A stretch of DNA of 64,000 nt from Cloeon dipterum (GCF_949628265.1 NC_088789.1:4642886-4706885), one strand, 5' to 3'; positions 13,345 to 26,507 are shown, counted from the stretch's first letter. Program-made: numbers and translations. The notes: a model not told the origin generated them from the sequence alone.

Positions 13345-16300
13345 GGCTAGAGCTCAGGGACGATCTGAAACCGCACAGCGCACGAATGACATCAACATGA
13401 TTGGCCGGCAACAGCGCGGACGGCGACTGAACTAAATTAAAAGAGAATATTCCGGCTTGCTGAAATAATCTCGGTTGCGTAATTTTCATTGGAAATGTGG
13501 CGCGACACTCTTGGAGTTTTGCGTTTCTTTTAACGCACAAGCCAGGATGGAAATAAATGAGTCAAGCAAAACAGGATGTTCTGGCCGTTGCTACGCAAAT
13601 ATGGTGCAGCTTTGACTTCAATCAATATAATGGTTATTTGCCATTGCATTTCTTCCCAGCTGCAAAGCTATGACGAAACCATCCCTAATTAACTTGCATT
13701 GAAACCGTTAGCCTCTCTGATAGTAAAACAAGACACATTTTCTAACGATATTTAATTTTTGTTGCTTATATATGTGCCCTTGAAAACCATGAGAGATTTA
13801 AAGTAGTCTCTTCTAGGTTAATCCCAGTTTTTTTTTACTATTTTGGCGAAAGTTTTTAGCTAGGTGACCCTCTCTATTGATTACTAAAATACCTGTGGTA
13901 TTAAAAAAAATAAAGCTAGCTACTTCTCTTGTGTTCCTGTCTCGAGACGATTGCCGATAGTAATTAAAGTGGAGTTTTGCAGGGACGTATTATTTAATTA
14001 AAAAAACCTCAATACTTATGCATATGATATACAGATCAATATTATTTTCTGAATCCGCGAGTTTTAACTCTATTTTTTCACTTTGTGTGTCCTTCAGTGC
14101 ATTTCTTCACTGTTTGACTTTGTACTCAAGAGTATTAGGTGGGTGACCTTTTGAAGTGTAGTGTGTGTGTTGAGTGCTGATAACTTGCGGTAGCTGGTAA
14201 TATTGTTTCGCTCCCTGGCGATGCAAAGGGTTGCCTATTGCCGCTGAAGTTTATGCGCTCCTACTTGTTTGTTCAGAGTTCGAACTGCACGAAACACCAC
14301 TCGACTTGGGTTTTCTCTCAAGACTGACTTGTCTCCTCGGACGCAGACCTTTTTTCTTGCGCGTCAGGAACCGCCTTAAATTTTGTTGGTGGAAAAATAG
14401 CCGATAGATGAATCATGTCACTCTTTACCGCATAACAGCATCCTGTCACAAGGGTTGGCCTTGTTTTCTCGTTAAATCATTTTTGTGTTATTGTTCTTTT
14501 TACAAAAAACCAGATGTACGCTTTCAAATCTAAAGGCGATCAGTTTTTGTAATATCTTCTTTAAACATACAAAATGAGCGTTACCGGGTAAACTATTTTA
14601 TGTATGCCTGTGGTCGTAAAAAAAGATATTCTATTTCTTAAGGGATGCGCATTGGGAGGTCGTTCAGTGACATTTTCTCGCTATCTTTTCACTTTACCAA
14701 GAAAAATATATTCTTTTAGCTGTCAAGCTTTTTATCCATGGTTGCTAAGAATGTTCATTTAATTATCATTGCACAAGTATTGAGTTTATAGTGTCTCACT
14801 GGTTTCTTCTAATCAACTTAACTTTATGTTTATTGCGAAAATTTATTTCTATGCTAGCTAAAATAGCGTAAAGATATAATAAGTTTAAAAATTATTTATG
14901 TGTTTCAACCAAAATAGTTTATTGGCTCCTTAAAATTAGCTTAATTGCCTATCAATTCTACTATTTATTGCGAAATTTTATTTTATACCTGTTAAAATAG
15001 CATAGGGATATCTTACAAACAAACCATTGGTCAGGTCCTATTAAATCGTATGTGCTACTGTTTGCATTTATTTTAATTGAATTGTCAAAGATTAAGGCAA
15101 AAAAAAAAATTGGAATGCATTCGCAGAAGAGTGATTCAGTGAAATATATCGGATCGTTTTTCCAACGCAGTGATTCAAGTATAAAAATAAAGGGGTAGGT
15201 CGGCGACCCAAATAAATGTCGAGCCACTAACGGCATAATCACATTAAGTGGCGTGATCCCTGCCGACGACGAATTACCAGGAATTCACTGCCGTGCGCGC
15301 TCACCAAATACCCTCCACCTGCGACTCATGCGCCCATTAAAATCAGCCTTGTCCAATATATAGGACACTAGAAAAACTAGGTCGACTGTGGCAGTGGACA
15401 GAGTGATTTGTTTCAAATAAAAGAAAAAATCAGTAGGATGAATAAAACTGCCATTTCGATTAGTGGGCATGAATCGTGGAAAATGAAGTGTTGTCAATGA
15501 ACTTGAAATCCAGTTCGATCCAACACACTTGGATCTTATCAAGGTGGGACGTAGGTACGTTCACAACGCGTGAAAATCAACCCACAATCAATAATAAAAT
15601 ACCCAGCAACCAAGGCCATCGCGCGTTTTGACGAATCAAGCAAGAAAGCGAATGGAGTGGAGCAAATTCAATTGCACTCACAGAGTTCAGCCTGTAGTTG
15701 CTGTGCTCAACGAGGACCGCGCATCTCACGCAGAAAACTCACTTTTGCTCCCAGTGAACAGCACACGCGACTGACTAGCTCGGTAGTGAGAGCGTACAAC
15801 TGTATTATCGAGTATTAGTAGCTTTCACACGAAATGCACCAGTTATTTCCAGACGCACGATTTTGTCGTGATTTTCTTTCGCGTGCGTCATCGGTCCAGA
15901 GGTGCAGCGAGATAATTGTTTTCACCTCGCAGAAAAACGCATAAATAGCCGTGGAACAACTGCTGTAATTGTAAGTGCAGGAAAGAACTGGTTAAATGGG
16001 GTTCGAGCCGGCAACAATTTGACTGTTTGTCCGTGACACGAGCTAAAATTCAAATATTTGCATTGCCTCTTAGGAACGCTATTCAGTTAAATTATGAGCA
16101 AACATATTTTCTTTTACTGCGAGCGCTGCATCCCAATAATGAAACTCGAGATCTTTTAATGCTTCTGCAAACAATACATATACCGGCCCTTCGTGTTGCG
16201 GTAATTGTCGGCATTCAATTGCCTTGCCCTGTATGCGCGATCGTTGCATTATTTAACCCAGTTAGCGACGAAATTGGGTCGCCATTCTATTTTATTTGAG

Positions 16301-19300
16301 TACTCCGAGTTCTCTGGGGGTGTGTTTTTCCAGGACTTGCACTCGGTAGCAGCACGAAATGTGTACATCTGTGCGAGCGCTTTGAGCAGACACGACAGCA
16401 TTCTGTTGTTTGTAGAATACGCTGTGTGTGAGTGTGTGGCTAAGAATTCTTTCTGCCGGCGAACACGTGACCCAGGTCAGGAAATAACGCTAATGCACTA
16501 CAATTCAGGCACATTATAAACACACGTCAATCGGTATACTGACTGCAAACACGTGAGTGAACGCGGTGAAATCGAAACAGAGGCCCGCTGGGAACAACGC
16601 CTATTCAACCCCTTCCTGATTGTCTGCGTGGAGTGAGAGAGTGGTTTTATTCATCGGGTTCGTTTTGAATAATTTACCCGGTGTAATGCTCCATTTTGTG
16701 TTTATCACAGCTGGAGATTTACACAAATTCGCAAATCGAAGCTCATCAACTATCACTTCACCGTTTCTTCCTGATTGTCATGACCCAATTAATATTCTCT
16801 ATTGACATTACGTTATTCGCTTGAACAAAGGACCATTATTACAAAACCAGTCAAGGTTTCTACGCTTGAATAGATTATACAAACACTTCAATCAGAGAGC
16901 TGGCAAATTAGCGTGGAATTGCAAATTTTACGCAACACAACTCTGATAATTATCGTCGGTGTGCATTGATTTTTCATATAATTGAACCTGACAGTGCCAG
17001 CGAGAGTGCTATTGAGTTGTGCTTTTGTTCCATATTCATGAACACGCGAATCACATATGTAACGCGTTAATGCGTGGAGTGGTTCTGCCATTTATGGGAC
17101 AAGCTTGCTCTTGAGTAAAGCCAGTTTTTGCAAACTCGGTCGGCTTCACTGCTTTCCAGCTGCACCATTCAAATGATTAACTATTCTTGCGTTTTTGCCG
17201 TGATGTGTGACAACTTGCAAGAAGGGCAAGATTATTATTTTTGCAACGTATTAATGGAACTGAATTTACTATGAGCTGTGATATTTTTTATGCCATTTTA
17301 AAATCATTTATTTTCTAATATGAAAAATGGTGAACAAAAAGCGAATAGTAACTAGCCAACAACAATATAGTTGAAAAGTACGCGAACACCAACTTTCTGA
17401 CACTCTTCAGGAATAATTAATTTAATGTCAGACGAAGAGTTTGTGTTGTGCAAAACTGCTGTTCCATGCGCACACAGCAACGCACCATTTTCCGCTGCAA
17501 TGAGCAAGCTTAAATGAATTCTGCAAAGTTCAATAAATCCAGGGCTGAGTATACGATAATAGTAAAACGATCAATGCGGTCGCTGTCGTTTGAAAGAAAG
17601 CGACGTGCAGACTGCGAAAGTCGCTTTGCCTGCAGCAGAAGGATTTCTTCCTGTTTTCGATGGAAAAACGAGAAATCTAATACGCAGTCCGATACGCGAG
17701 TTTCAGCTCGTGTGTTTACTCATTTCAATAATCTTATCAGCAGCGAAAACCCTGCACGATGCACTCCGCTATGATTATGTGTATGTTTGTGTGTGTACTC
17801 CCCTTTAATATATTGTGTGGCCCTTTCAGCCAGACGGCGAGCAATAAAAGCAGAGAGCCTAGAGAACAAAAACAAACAGTTTTATGCACACAGTTTGGCT
17901 TGACATAGTGAATCACGCCGCTCGCAAAATTTTCCTCGTTAGCAATCAGATAAGATTTTTGTTGTCAGTCCGTGGCAAGAGGAAAATTACCTATGTTTAC
18001 GCTGAATAATTACAGCACTTATTTAAATGGCATTTTCGCATGTCTATAATTATTTAGAAAGACCAGTGAGTTCGTTTATCTCTTTGGTAGATTAAAGTGT
18101 TTAACTGTTCCCTTGAAATGATAAGCAAAACGAGGGATTCACATTAACTTTGACCTTGTTGATAGTTTTCTACTGAAAACTCTTTTATAAAATATATATT
18201 CTTATTCCTCTTTCATGACAATAAACGATATTTTCCACATTAAACTGATGATCAAACTTGGTCACCATTTAAAATCAGAATGGTTGTTGAGTAAACAAAA
18301 TTGCCTTAGCAACGCAACTAATGATTAATTAATTAATTTTTTTGTTTGCTGGAAACCATAAAATTAGAATCTTTGCATCGCAATGGAAGAAAATAACAAA
18401 CAAGGCCTGTCCTATTGAGATTGGAGCAGTATATGGAGCAACTCGGGTTCTACTTGAGTTTCATCAGTCTATAAAAAGATGTAGACTTGTTAAAAAATGA
18501 AGCAGCATCGTACCTTGCGTAGAAAAGGAGATACGCTAAAACTACCAAATTTAGACACTGTAATGAATCGAAAAAAAATCTTTCACAAATTGAAGCAAAA
18601 ATATCAAAATGCTCTTTGCTCTTCTGCTACACTCCTAGATCTGAATATTTGAATGGAATAAGCACATGATTGGAAAAAATGTGTTAATCTTATCAATGAA
18701 AATAGAATTGTTTGCTTTATAGTGACTCAAGTAACCCATATATATTCTTTAAGGTGGAGAAATAAAAATGGCATCATTAGGGAGGCTTTTTTATCAATAT
18801 TCAATTTCAGCTAGAGTCCAATTTCATTTGATGATAAAAAAAATCGGCTTGAGACCCAAACCACCAATCAGCGGATAATTCCACGGGTTATGTACACAAT
18901 GTCAAGTTATCAATTGATAGGTTAAAAAGGGAACCACCCTGAGGACAGAAAACAAGCTTGTTAACAGCTGCTTGGAACAATCGAGCCAGCGTGTCGACAC
19001 AACAAGCATGCATGTCTACACTCATTCATTTCTTGAAAAGAAGCGCACGCACCTGCGTGGAAGTCAACAGAAGCCCAAGGGACAGCTTACGCCAGAGGTC
19101 TCAACCTTACTTGATCGAGCTCTCTCGTAATAAAAAATACAGAGTGAGATATTCCACACTTGGTTTGCAGATAGTCGGAGATAAACTTGAACAAGCAGAG
19201 CTTTAAATTTATTGAACCGCTGCTGGCAGCAAACTAAATAATCCATCCAGCAATAAATAAACGGGCGGCTGCCACATGTTCCTTTGGCATCAATCTTTTA

Positions 19301-19337
19301 TTATCGTAATCACACATCAACAGAATGATCCGAAAGC

Positions 19338-19355
19338 GAGAGAGAGAGAGAGAGA
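19338..19355 (+). repeat. (GA)n microsatellite
   Basis: About nine GA dinucleotides in otherwise unique non-coding sequence. Confidence 0.95.
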
Positions 19356-20199
19356 CAAACACATTTATATATGCGTGCTTGTGTAAGCACAAACGGCGCT
19401 CGTCGACGAAAAGCAGTGACTGTTGCACTCACACTCAACCCGCTTGAGGCAGATGAACTATTAACCGTCGCTGGCTTCAATTACGAATGGCATATCATGC
19501 TCTAGCTTCACGTGTCAAAAGAGCGAGTAAAAAATAACAAATCATTTATCAGCAGGCAAAAAATTGGAATTTAAACAGTGACGCCAATTATAGCATCACG
19601 CCGGCAAAAAAATGAGGTCAAAGAGCAGTTTGCTTGCATGACTTGCAGGAAGTTATTCTTTAAGCTCATTATATTTAATCAGTTAAATTTAATTGCATAC
19701 CTCAACAAATTTTTAAAGTGAATAGAATTTAATTCATAGTGTTTTCCGTAGTTAGCGAAATATATTCTAGAATTCTAAAACGAAACTGAGGTAAACAGCT
19801 TTGAAAAAAAGCCGATTTATTTAAAGCAACAAGCAGGAGGAAACTCTTTTTGAACTCAGTTGCTTTTAAGAAAATTTCATCAAATATATTGCAATTGCTC
19901 CCATATTCCCGGCATTAGCAAATTGAGCGGAATGTTTGCTTTCACACACATTGACCCGACGCGCTAGCGTCATTTTCACGGTCAGATGCGAGAGTGGTGC
20001 GAGCGCTATTCTCATCGCAATTCTTTCCCTTCATATGTGGACATCCGCGCGTAAATTTGACGGCGTGCCAACAAACAGCACCTATAAGCTTATTAAAGGG
20101 CCGTTTGCGTCTCCAAGAGCGAAAAGCCGGTGCACGCTTTTACCATGTACTAGCTAATATAAACTTCTCTAGAAAAGACTGTGTCATCGCCCCGAAGGG

Positions 20200-20272
20200 T
20201 ATAAATAGCGTGCGGACTCCCCATCAACTCGATACTAAGCTCACCATATGGACAAAATTGATTTATTAATTT
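20200..20272 (+). promoter_or_regulatory. Candidate core promoter and short first exon
   Basis: A consensus TATAAATAG box starts at 20200. A start codon lies at 20248 in the context CACCAT. It is followed by eight codons and a strong donor, T|GTAAGG, at 20273. This arrangement is typical of insect genes with a very short first coding exon. No matching second exon with a recognisable product was found downstream, so it may be a non-coding transcript or chance. Confidence 0.25.
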
Positions 20273-22635
20273 GTAAGGAAATATTTTTCCCACTGATATT
20301 TTAGTAAATTTTCAGAATGGAAGGAAACCACTTTTGTCGTTCTACCTTTACTGATTTTATGAATTAACCTATGCTTCAGTTTCTGGTGCTGTTTCAGAAG
20401 GAAATACAAATAGAAAATGGCGATCATTTCTGCCAGCCATGAGGGGTGACCGACGCCACGATAACAATAGTGCAAGTATGCCCGAAAAATGAGACACATC
20501 ACAACTTAAATCTACCACCCTTTTAAATCATTTTGTTATAAAGGCGTCTTAATAAATTCTTTTTAGAGAAATTACTCGCCATAATCGCCTTTTATCAGCT
20601 AAATAAGGGTTGTCACAACCAGTGAAGCCTTTAGTTATAAATTTAATTGGGATATATTAATCTCAGTGGTTCTACAAAATTAAAAAAATTTAATACAATT
20701 CACACATCGCTTAAAAGAGTTGGTATTTTTATCTAAAATAAAAAAATGGAAACAGTAGTGTTCTGCATAAAAATTGCGAAATGAATATTTACAATCAAAA
20801 TGTTAATAAGGAAAACATTTGCTTTGAAGTTGTGGTGGCTAGAAATTTAAAGTGTTGTTATTGAATCATATATATCATACTCATAAATAGAACACACCGT
20901 AAAATTTGAGATAATCAAGAACAAGAGGTCTATTTCGAAGCAAAAGTGGTTGATTAAATTGTCTGAAGGATTTATTTCAATAAATTTTTGGATTTTTCTG
21001 AAAGAGTTTTAAATTAATCCACAGTATTTTTAATCTGTATAATTTAGTTTGCGGAACACGTTCATGTTATTTCTAGTGAACGCTGTTGAGCAAATATTTA
21101 GTTCGTAACAACTTCCGTGATTGATTTGCAAACAGCTGGGGCGGAACTGCACGCGTGAAAATGCAAATCAACTATCATTACGCGCTTGCTAACACGGTCA
21201 CGAAGATTTGCTCATTGTGTGGAGGCACTACACTTTTTAACTGCTCACGAGAAGACCGTGATAGGTGGCAGAAGCTGTGGAAAATTGCAGCATCACAAAG
21301 TGTGACAAATCGTGCCATCGGGAGCGCGTACAACAGTCATCCGTTGTTTACTCATTATTATTAATGCGCGTGTTTTGTTTACTCATTAATAAATCAAAGC
21401 AAGTGGATAGCGAAGCAAACTGCTTTCGCTTTCAGCGCCATAGGGGATTTCGGCCAAGGGTGTTTCGTTTAAATTTAGTGTTACGGCGTGTGGAAAAAAT
21501 GCTCAAATCAATCGGCGTTTTTTCCGCTGAGCGTGATTACGTTCGCCCCCTACAGACAATAATCAGCTCTAATTATTACCTAGCAAAATGTGTGCGGGAA
21601 AATGGCTTCATGGAACACAAGAAGTCGATAATTGACCGGCACGCGTGTTGCCAGGCGAAACAGACTGGTTCGGTAACAACCGCGCCGGTGAAATAAAATA
21701 TTGTTAAGTCATGCAAATTCTGCGTGCACAGCACTTTTTGCTCATCCTGGGGTTTCCTTTGGGGTTCCCATCTTGATTTGCAACCAAAAATAGCTCAAAT
21801 TTCCGCGTTCTATACTTATAGCACTGTAAACAATGGGAGCAGGTGCGTGGGTGATTCAGCGTGGGTAAAGCTTATCTATCAGAGGCTTTCCTCGTCACGC
21901 TCTATCAGACGACTTCACAGATCTTTTGAAACCAATTTTTAAATGAACACAGAATAATTAAAACATAGCTTCTTCAAAAAAGGAGCCGAGCTAGTGCTTT
22001 GGAAATACTAAAGTCGAGTAAAATTTTACATAATTATATATTGAATTTGGAAAAAAATAAAAAGCTGAACATGCTCAACGCCAATATTGATATCGCAAAT
22101 TAAATTAGAGCATTTTTATTTAAAAACTGACATGTTTAAAATTTATAACATGTTAAATGTTTCTTTTCATTATGCAATCGGAAAGATTTTTGTATGGGTC
22201 AGTTTTGATTTGGAATCAAATGGGTCTAACTAGAATAGTAAAATAATCGTAATTTCTATCTTTTCACCTTGACAGAAAAAATGATTGTCCCAACTGAAAA
22301 TTTTAGAAAAGGATAGTTCCAGACCAAAGTGGCTTCATACAAATAAAATCAGCTGACATCATGGGGCGCTTCCCGTGACCTGTATTCGATGACAGCGAGG
22401 GTGGCAGGATTTCACAGTGCAAGAAATCCCGTTTCTACGATCTGTCACCACATTACAAAGCCCAGGCCGAGTTGCCGACGGTGCGAGCCGAAAATTCGTA
22501 TCAAACGCGAGCGGAAATCAATAGGAACGGTGGCGAAAAAGGCCGTTGACCCCGCGAGGGCAAGACCGGCGAATGCACACCACCCTGTCCGTGTCAGCGA
22601 ACGTGCTACATACGAGCAGGCGTGATCGTACTCAC

Positions 22636-22837
22636 CATTGCGTGGGGCCGCGACTGTGTTGTGAGAACGCACGCTGCGTCCGGTTGGGCAAGGACCGCGG
22701 TCGCTCGCTCGCTTGCTCTCGGCCTGCAGGGTCGATATCTTGTGGACGCCTCGCAATGGAGGCGCTCGGCAACAGACATCTCGGCTCCACACCGCGCCGC
22801 GCGCCGCCGCACTCGCCGAGCAAAACGCGTGCTGCAA
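22636..22837 (-). other. Possible 5' exon of the 11-13 kb minus-strand gene
   Basis: A GC-rich open stretch on the minus strand ends in a strong donor, CAATG|GTGAGT. The exon ends in a phase that joins to the acceptor before 13344 and keeps one frame: the junction codons read Asn-Ala and then the Met-Leu-Glu start of the downstream exon. It could therefore be a 5' UTR exon or give an N-terminal extension of about 67 residues from a start at 22837. The extension is Arg/Ser/Ala-rich and looks more like GC-rich leader than protein. Confidence 0.35.
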
Positions 22838-22841
22838 CCCG

Positions 22842-22849
22842 TGACGTCA
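22842..22849 (-). promoter_or_regulatory. Perfect CRE palindrome (TGACGTCA)
   Basis: A full CREB/ATF-type palindrome lies just upstream, on the minus strand, of the candidate 5' exon at 22636-22837. It sits inside the only strongly GC-rich block of this 10 kb region, which supports a promoter here. Confidence 0.4.
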
Positions 22850-22949
22850 GCCTTCGCGGCCTCTTGGAGGCGCCACTTGATGGATTTCTTGCTGCCTTGC
22901 TTGACAGAAAGGACAGAAAGAGAGCGGTGAAAACAGACTTGAATTAAAA

Positions 22950-23511
22950 AGTTTGAATTTTGATTTATATCAGCTACTTGCAACTCACAATTTTTAAGTT
23001 CTATTTATACATTTTCTTGATTGTTCTTTATTCTTTCAGTGAAAGTTTGATAACACTCTCATTGAATCAAATTAAATTGGTCTGATTTTTGATGGAATAT
23101 TTCATGAAGTAATTTATCAATTTTTATGAGAAATCAATGTTTACTGAAATATTTTCAGTTATTACAATTATTATTATCTTAAAATAGGGAATAAAAAAGG
23201 TTTCATAGATATAGTGTGAACTCAATTTTGTTGTTTCTTCACCAAAGGTACATAAATCCTAAATCTGTCTGTTTTTCTTTAATAAAATTCAGAATTTTAT
23301 GTTTTAAAATATCGTTGGCTTTGGATAAATTTTTATTTCAACAATTAATTCATATTTAATTTACTTGCTTGAAACTAGATGCTATAGATATGCGGCACGA
23401 CGAAAAACTGACTTTGTAACACATTGATAAATGTATCGTTTTATTCTACCTAATTGCAATCACAGCTATGCAACAATAGAACCAAATATAGGAACACAAG
23501 AATTGAGCCTA
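22950..23511. other. AT-rich spacer, nothing recognised
   Basis: AT-rich sequence between the GC-rich putative promoter and the first base with homology to the esterase repeat units. No open frame or repeat was recognised. Confidence 0.5.
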
Positions 23512-24059
23512 TTTATGGAAAATAATGCTATAACCTTCACAACAGCCAAAGTCACATATATCTTTATCATTATCAAATAAATACAATAATCATTTCAGCA
23601 ATATAGTATTCTTCAGTATTCTTGAAGATATTATTTAACAGAGACCACTAGAAATAGGTCTCTAATCTAATCTAAAGAGATTGTGCTTTTTGCCAAAAAA
23701 AAACAGGAATAAAAACATGGGAAAGTCACATATAGATTTTATAGCTAGAGTAGCAAAATCAACCTGCCTCTATCTCAGACTTTTATATGACTTTCAAGAG
23801 AAAATACAAATAACGCTCATAAAGTCATTATGCATCACCATCCTGACAATTTTCAATCACAGGGAATCATTAGCATAAAAAGTTCATTCACAACACATGA
23901 CTTACGATCCGCTTTTATCAGGGAGCGGATAGCGCTACACCAGCCAATGATATCTTTAAATGTCATATCTTACTTTTTATATACATATTTTTCTCTAGAA
24001 TATTGCAACACTCGGGCAGCATCTATAAGCAGTATCTTGCGAACTCGGGGACCGACACG
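23512..24059 (+). other. 5' flank of COE-1, related to the flanks of COE-2 and COE-3
   Basis: This flank aligns by eye with 28008-28962 and 32926-33880. Shared blocks include CCTTCACAACAGCC, the TTTCAGCAATATAG block and the stretch leading to CACCAGCCAATGA. It is about 400 bp shorter than the flanks of the other two copies; the missing part corresponds to about 28190-28590. The last 40 bases before the ATG are also shared. COE-1 lacks the TATATATA box found upstream of COE-2 and COE-3; a different TATA-like run (TTTATATACA) lies near 23973. Confidence 0.7.
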
Positions 24060-26507
24060 ATGGGTACCGTGTTTTATCTTGCCACTTTATTCGCTCTCCT
24101 GGGCCTGTCTGGGTTAGCTTTCAGCTCAGCCATTCAGGTCGAGGTTGAGCAGGGTGTCCTGCAGGGTGCAGTGCAGACGAGTCACTCAGGAAAACCTTTT
24201 TTGGCTTTTCACGCAATTCCGTATGCTGCACCTCCAATTGGACCACTCCGATTCAAGGTGACCTTTCAATCGATTTTCGCTTGGTGCATGATAATATTTC
24301 CACTTAATGCAATTGCACTATTTCGAAATTAATGAAACAATGGTTTTTTATTTAAGATAAAAATTATCCTCTCTGCCTCCACTCTTTACCAGGTTTTTCT
24401 CGGAAACATTAAGGCCGATCATTTTTTTATTTCACTCATTACACTTGAATGAAAAAAGGCCTGCATTTTTCAATTTCTTATATACCGAAATATATTTTTT
24501 AGGATCCCGCGGAGACAAAACGTTGGGAAGGTGTACGCGATGCCACAAAAAAGGGCCCAGTCTGCATCCAGAGAGACGTTTTATTTTCTCATAGTGACGA
24601 AATCTTTGGACAGGAAGACTGCCTGTACCTAGACGTATACACACCGAATGTGCGCAACATGCTATAAATGTATCTGTACTCGTGACATTGTTATAACATT
24701 GGCTTTGAGTAGGTGTTGCGGAAAGGGGAAAACATAACCGGTTCATTGCCGGTGCTTGTTTACTTCCACGGCGGAGGATGGCTGTGTGGCTCAGCAGGCA
24801 CCTATGGACCCGACTACCTAATGGACCAGGACATCGTCTTGGTCACGCCGAATTACAGATTGGGGGTGTTTGGTACTTCGCCCGCTCAAGTTTTCCTGAC
24901 GTCCTGTTCTCATTGGTCACGTAGGCTTTTTAAGCACTGAGGACAAGACGTGCCCCGGAAACTTTGGCATGAAGGATCAGGTGGCCGCTCTGAAATGGGT
25001 CCAAAAGAATATTGGTGCTTTTGGGGGTGATGCAGGAATGGTCACGATCGCCGGGCAAAGCGCTGGAGGAGCAAGCGTTCACTATCACATGATCTCTCCA
25101 TTATCACAGGGTGCGCTACGATTTTACCTGTTGATTTAATGATCAAATTGTATTTCTTATCTTTCGCCTAGGTTTGTTTTCACGCGCCATATCTATGAGT
25201 GGTACAGTTTTCTCTCCGTGGGCTTTCGCACCGAATCCTGTATCTAACGCAAGAAAATACGCAATGGTTAATGGATGCTCTATTGATGATTCAGAAGAAT
25301 TAGTCGATTGCTTGATGAAAAAGGAGGCTTATGATTTGATCGATACACAGGACGTGTTATATGTAGTTAAAGAAGCGATCAAATGCAATTTTGTATTCAT
25401 TCGTAATGTATCTCTAGGACTGGGGAATGGATCCTATCCTGCCATTCCGTCCTTGCCAAGAGCCTCAACACGACGGGTTAATTTTCCTGCCTGCGGCGCG
25501 AGAAAAGCTGGTTGAGCGAATTGAATCATTGAGTCCATTTAACTCGATCCCGTGGATTGTTGGATACACTTCACATGATGGAGCGATTAGAACATCTTGT
25601 TAGTTTTAATCTTTTAAAAACTCTATTTGTTAAAGCTTATTCGCAAAACATTACAGCATTTTCGAGCTCTGCTCCAATAATGGAAGAAATTGACGCTAAT
25701 TTTGCCACCCTTGCACCGTTGATCCTGAATTATACTTCTGACCAGGGAGCATACTTGGCAGGTGTAATTAGACAGATTTATTTTGGTGGAATTAAAATCA
25801 ACAAAGAGAGCAAGGATATCTTTACTAAGGTAACACTAATCATATTGGGAGCAGCGTTGGTAAAATTAAAGATGTTTAGATGTACACTGAAAGGATGTTT
25901 GTGCACCCGATAATTAACTCTCTGAAAATTATGAGGAGCTACAGCACAGTCAGGCCGATATATATTTATCAATTCGGCTACAGGGGTAAACATTCGATGT
26001 CGTTAAAATGGGACCCTTTTTCGAATACTGATTATGGTAATTTTATGTAATTTTCTGAATGATTAATACATTTTTTTATCTTCAGGAGTTGCCCACATGG
26101 ATGAATTACAGTACATTTTCCCTGCTCCGAAATATTTTCCAACAATTCCTAAAAATGAAAACAGTGAGGACGCACGAGTTATGAAATTTATGACCAAACT
26201 GATTTCTGATTTCGGGAAAACTGGGTAATTAACAATTTTAAAACTTGATTTTAAATTACCTAATTTGATTTTTAGTTTACCGACACCTTCTAAAGATTCA
26301 TCAGAAGAGGGGGACTTAAAGTGGCACGCAATAAACAAAATATTCCCGCTTGAGGTCGCAAATCTCGACTCGTCGATGCCAACTGGCTATATAAAGCCAA
26401 CGGATTATTTTGAGAAGCCGTACAGATTTTGGCAATCGTTGAACCTGCAAGAGGATGGGTGGACCAAACAAGAAGATGTTTTCGTATCCAACCATGACGA
26501 ATTTTAA
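24060..26507 (+). CDS. Carboxylesterase COE-1 (alpha/beta hydrolase, GQSAG, HDEF tail)
   Basis: Ten exons join in frame: 24060-24257, 24503-24649, 24713-24872, 24925-25110, 25172-25362, 25418-25598, 25657-25829, 25880-26036, 26086-26224 and 26276-26507. They give 587 residues, normal for the type-B carboxylesterase family, which hydrolyses carboxylic esters. Exon 1 encodes a signal peptide and the RFK block. Exon 2 holds EDCLYLDVY, exon 3 the oxyanion-hole HGGGW, exon 4 the nucleophile elbow GQSAGG, exon 6 the acid-loop TSHDG (Asp in place of the usual Glu) and exon 9 the His motif [12 protein letters not shown]. Triad residues are therefore all present. The C-terminus is HDEF, a variant of the HDEL ER-retention signal, so an ER-lumen location is likely but possibly leaky. 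GQSAG is unusual: relatives COE-3 and COE-4 have GESAG. Exon 2 uses a weak GTGCGC donor. Exons 3-10 are identical to COE-2. Substrate unknown. Confidence 0.93.

Larger units (their letters stand above)
13345..22635. other. Long non-coding interval, possible first intron of the 11-13 kb gene
   Basis: More than 9 kb with no recognisable coding exon. The open frames at 15570-15818, 16027-16519, 17514-17808 and 21265-21696 have no known motifs and no consistent splice signals. If the GC-rich exon at 22636-22837 belongs to the gene at 11209-13344, this is its first intron. Segments around 15.3-17.8 kb and 21.1-21.9 kb are less AT-rich than the rest and might be regulatory. A TATA box with a possible short first exon lies at 20200-20272, and a TATA-like CATAAATAG lies near 15940. 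Confidence 0.5.

Noticed and set aside
16007-16018. GGTTCGAGCCG resembles a tRNA B box
   Set aside because: No A box or acceptor-stem pairing at the right distance; no cloverleaf could be built.
21265-21696. Open frame of 143 codons on the plus strand
   Set aside because: No start context, domain, splice support or coding-like codon pattern; likely chance in a less AT-rich segment.
22389-22947. Overlapping open frames on both strands
   Set aside because: GC-rich DNA is open in several frames at once; only the minus-strand exon with a good donor was kept, at low confidence.
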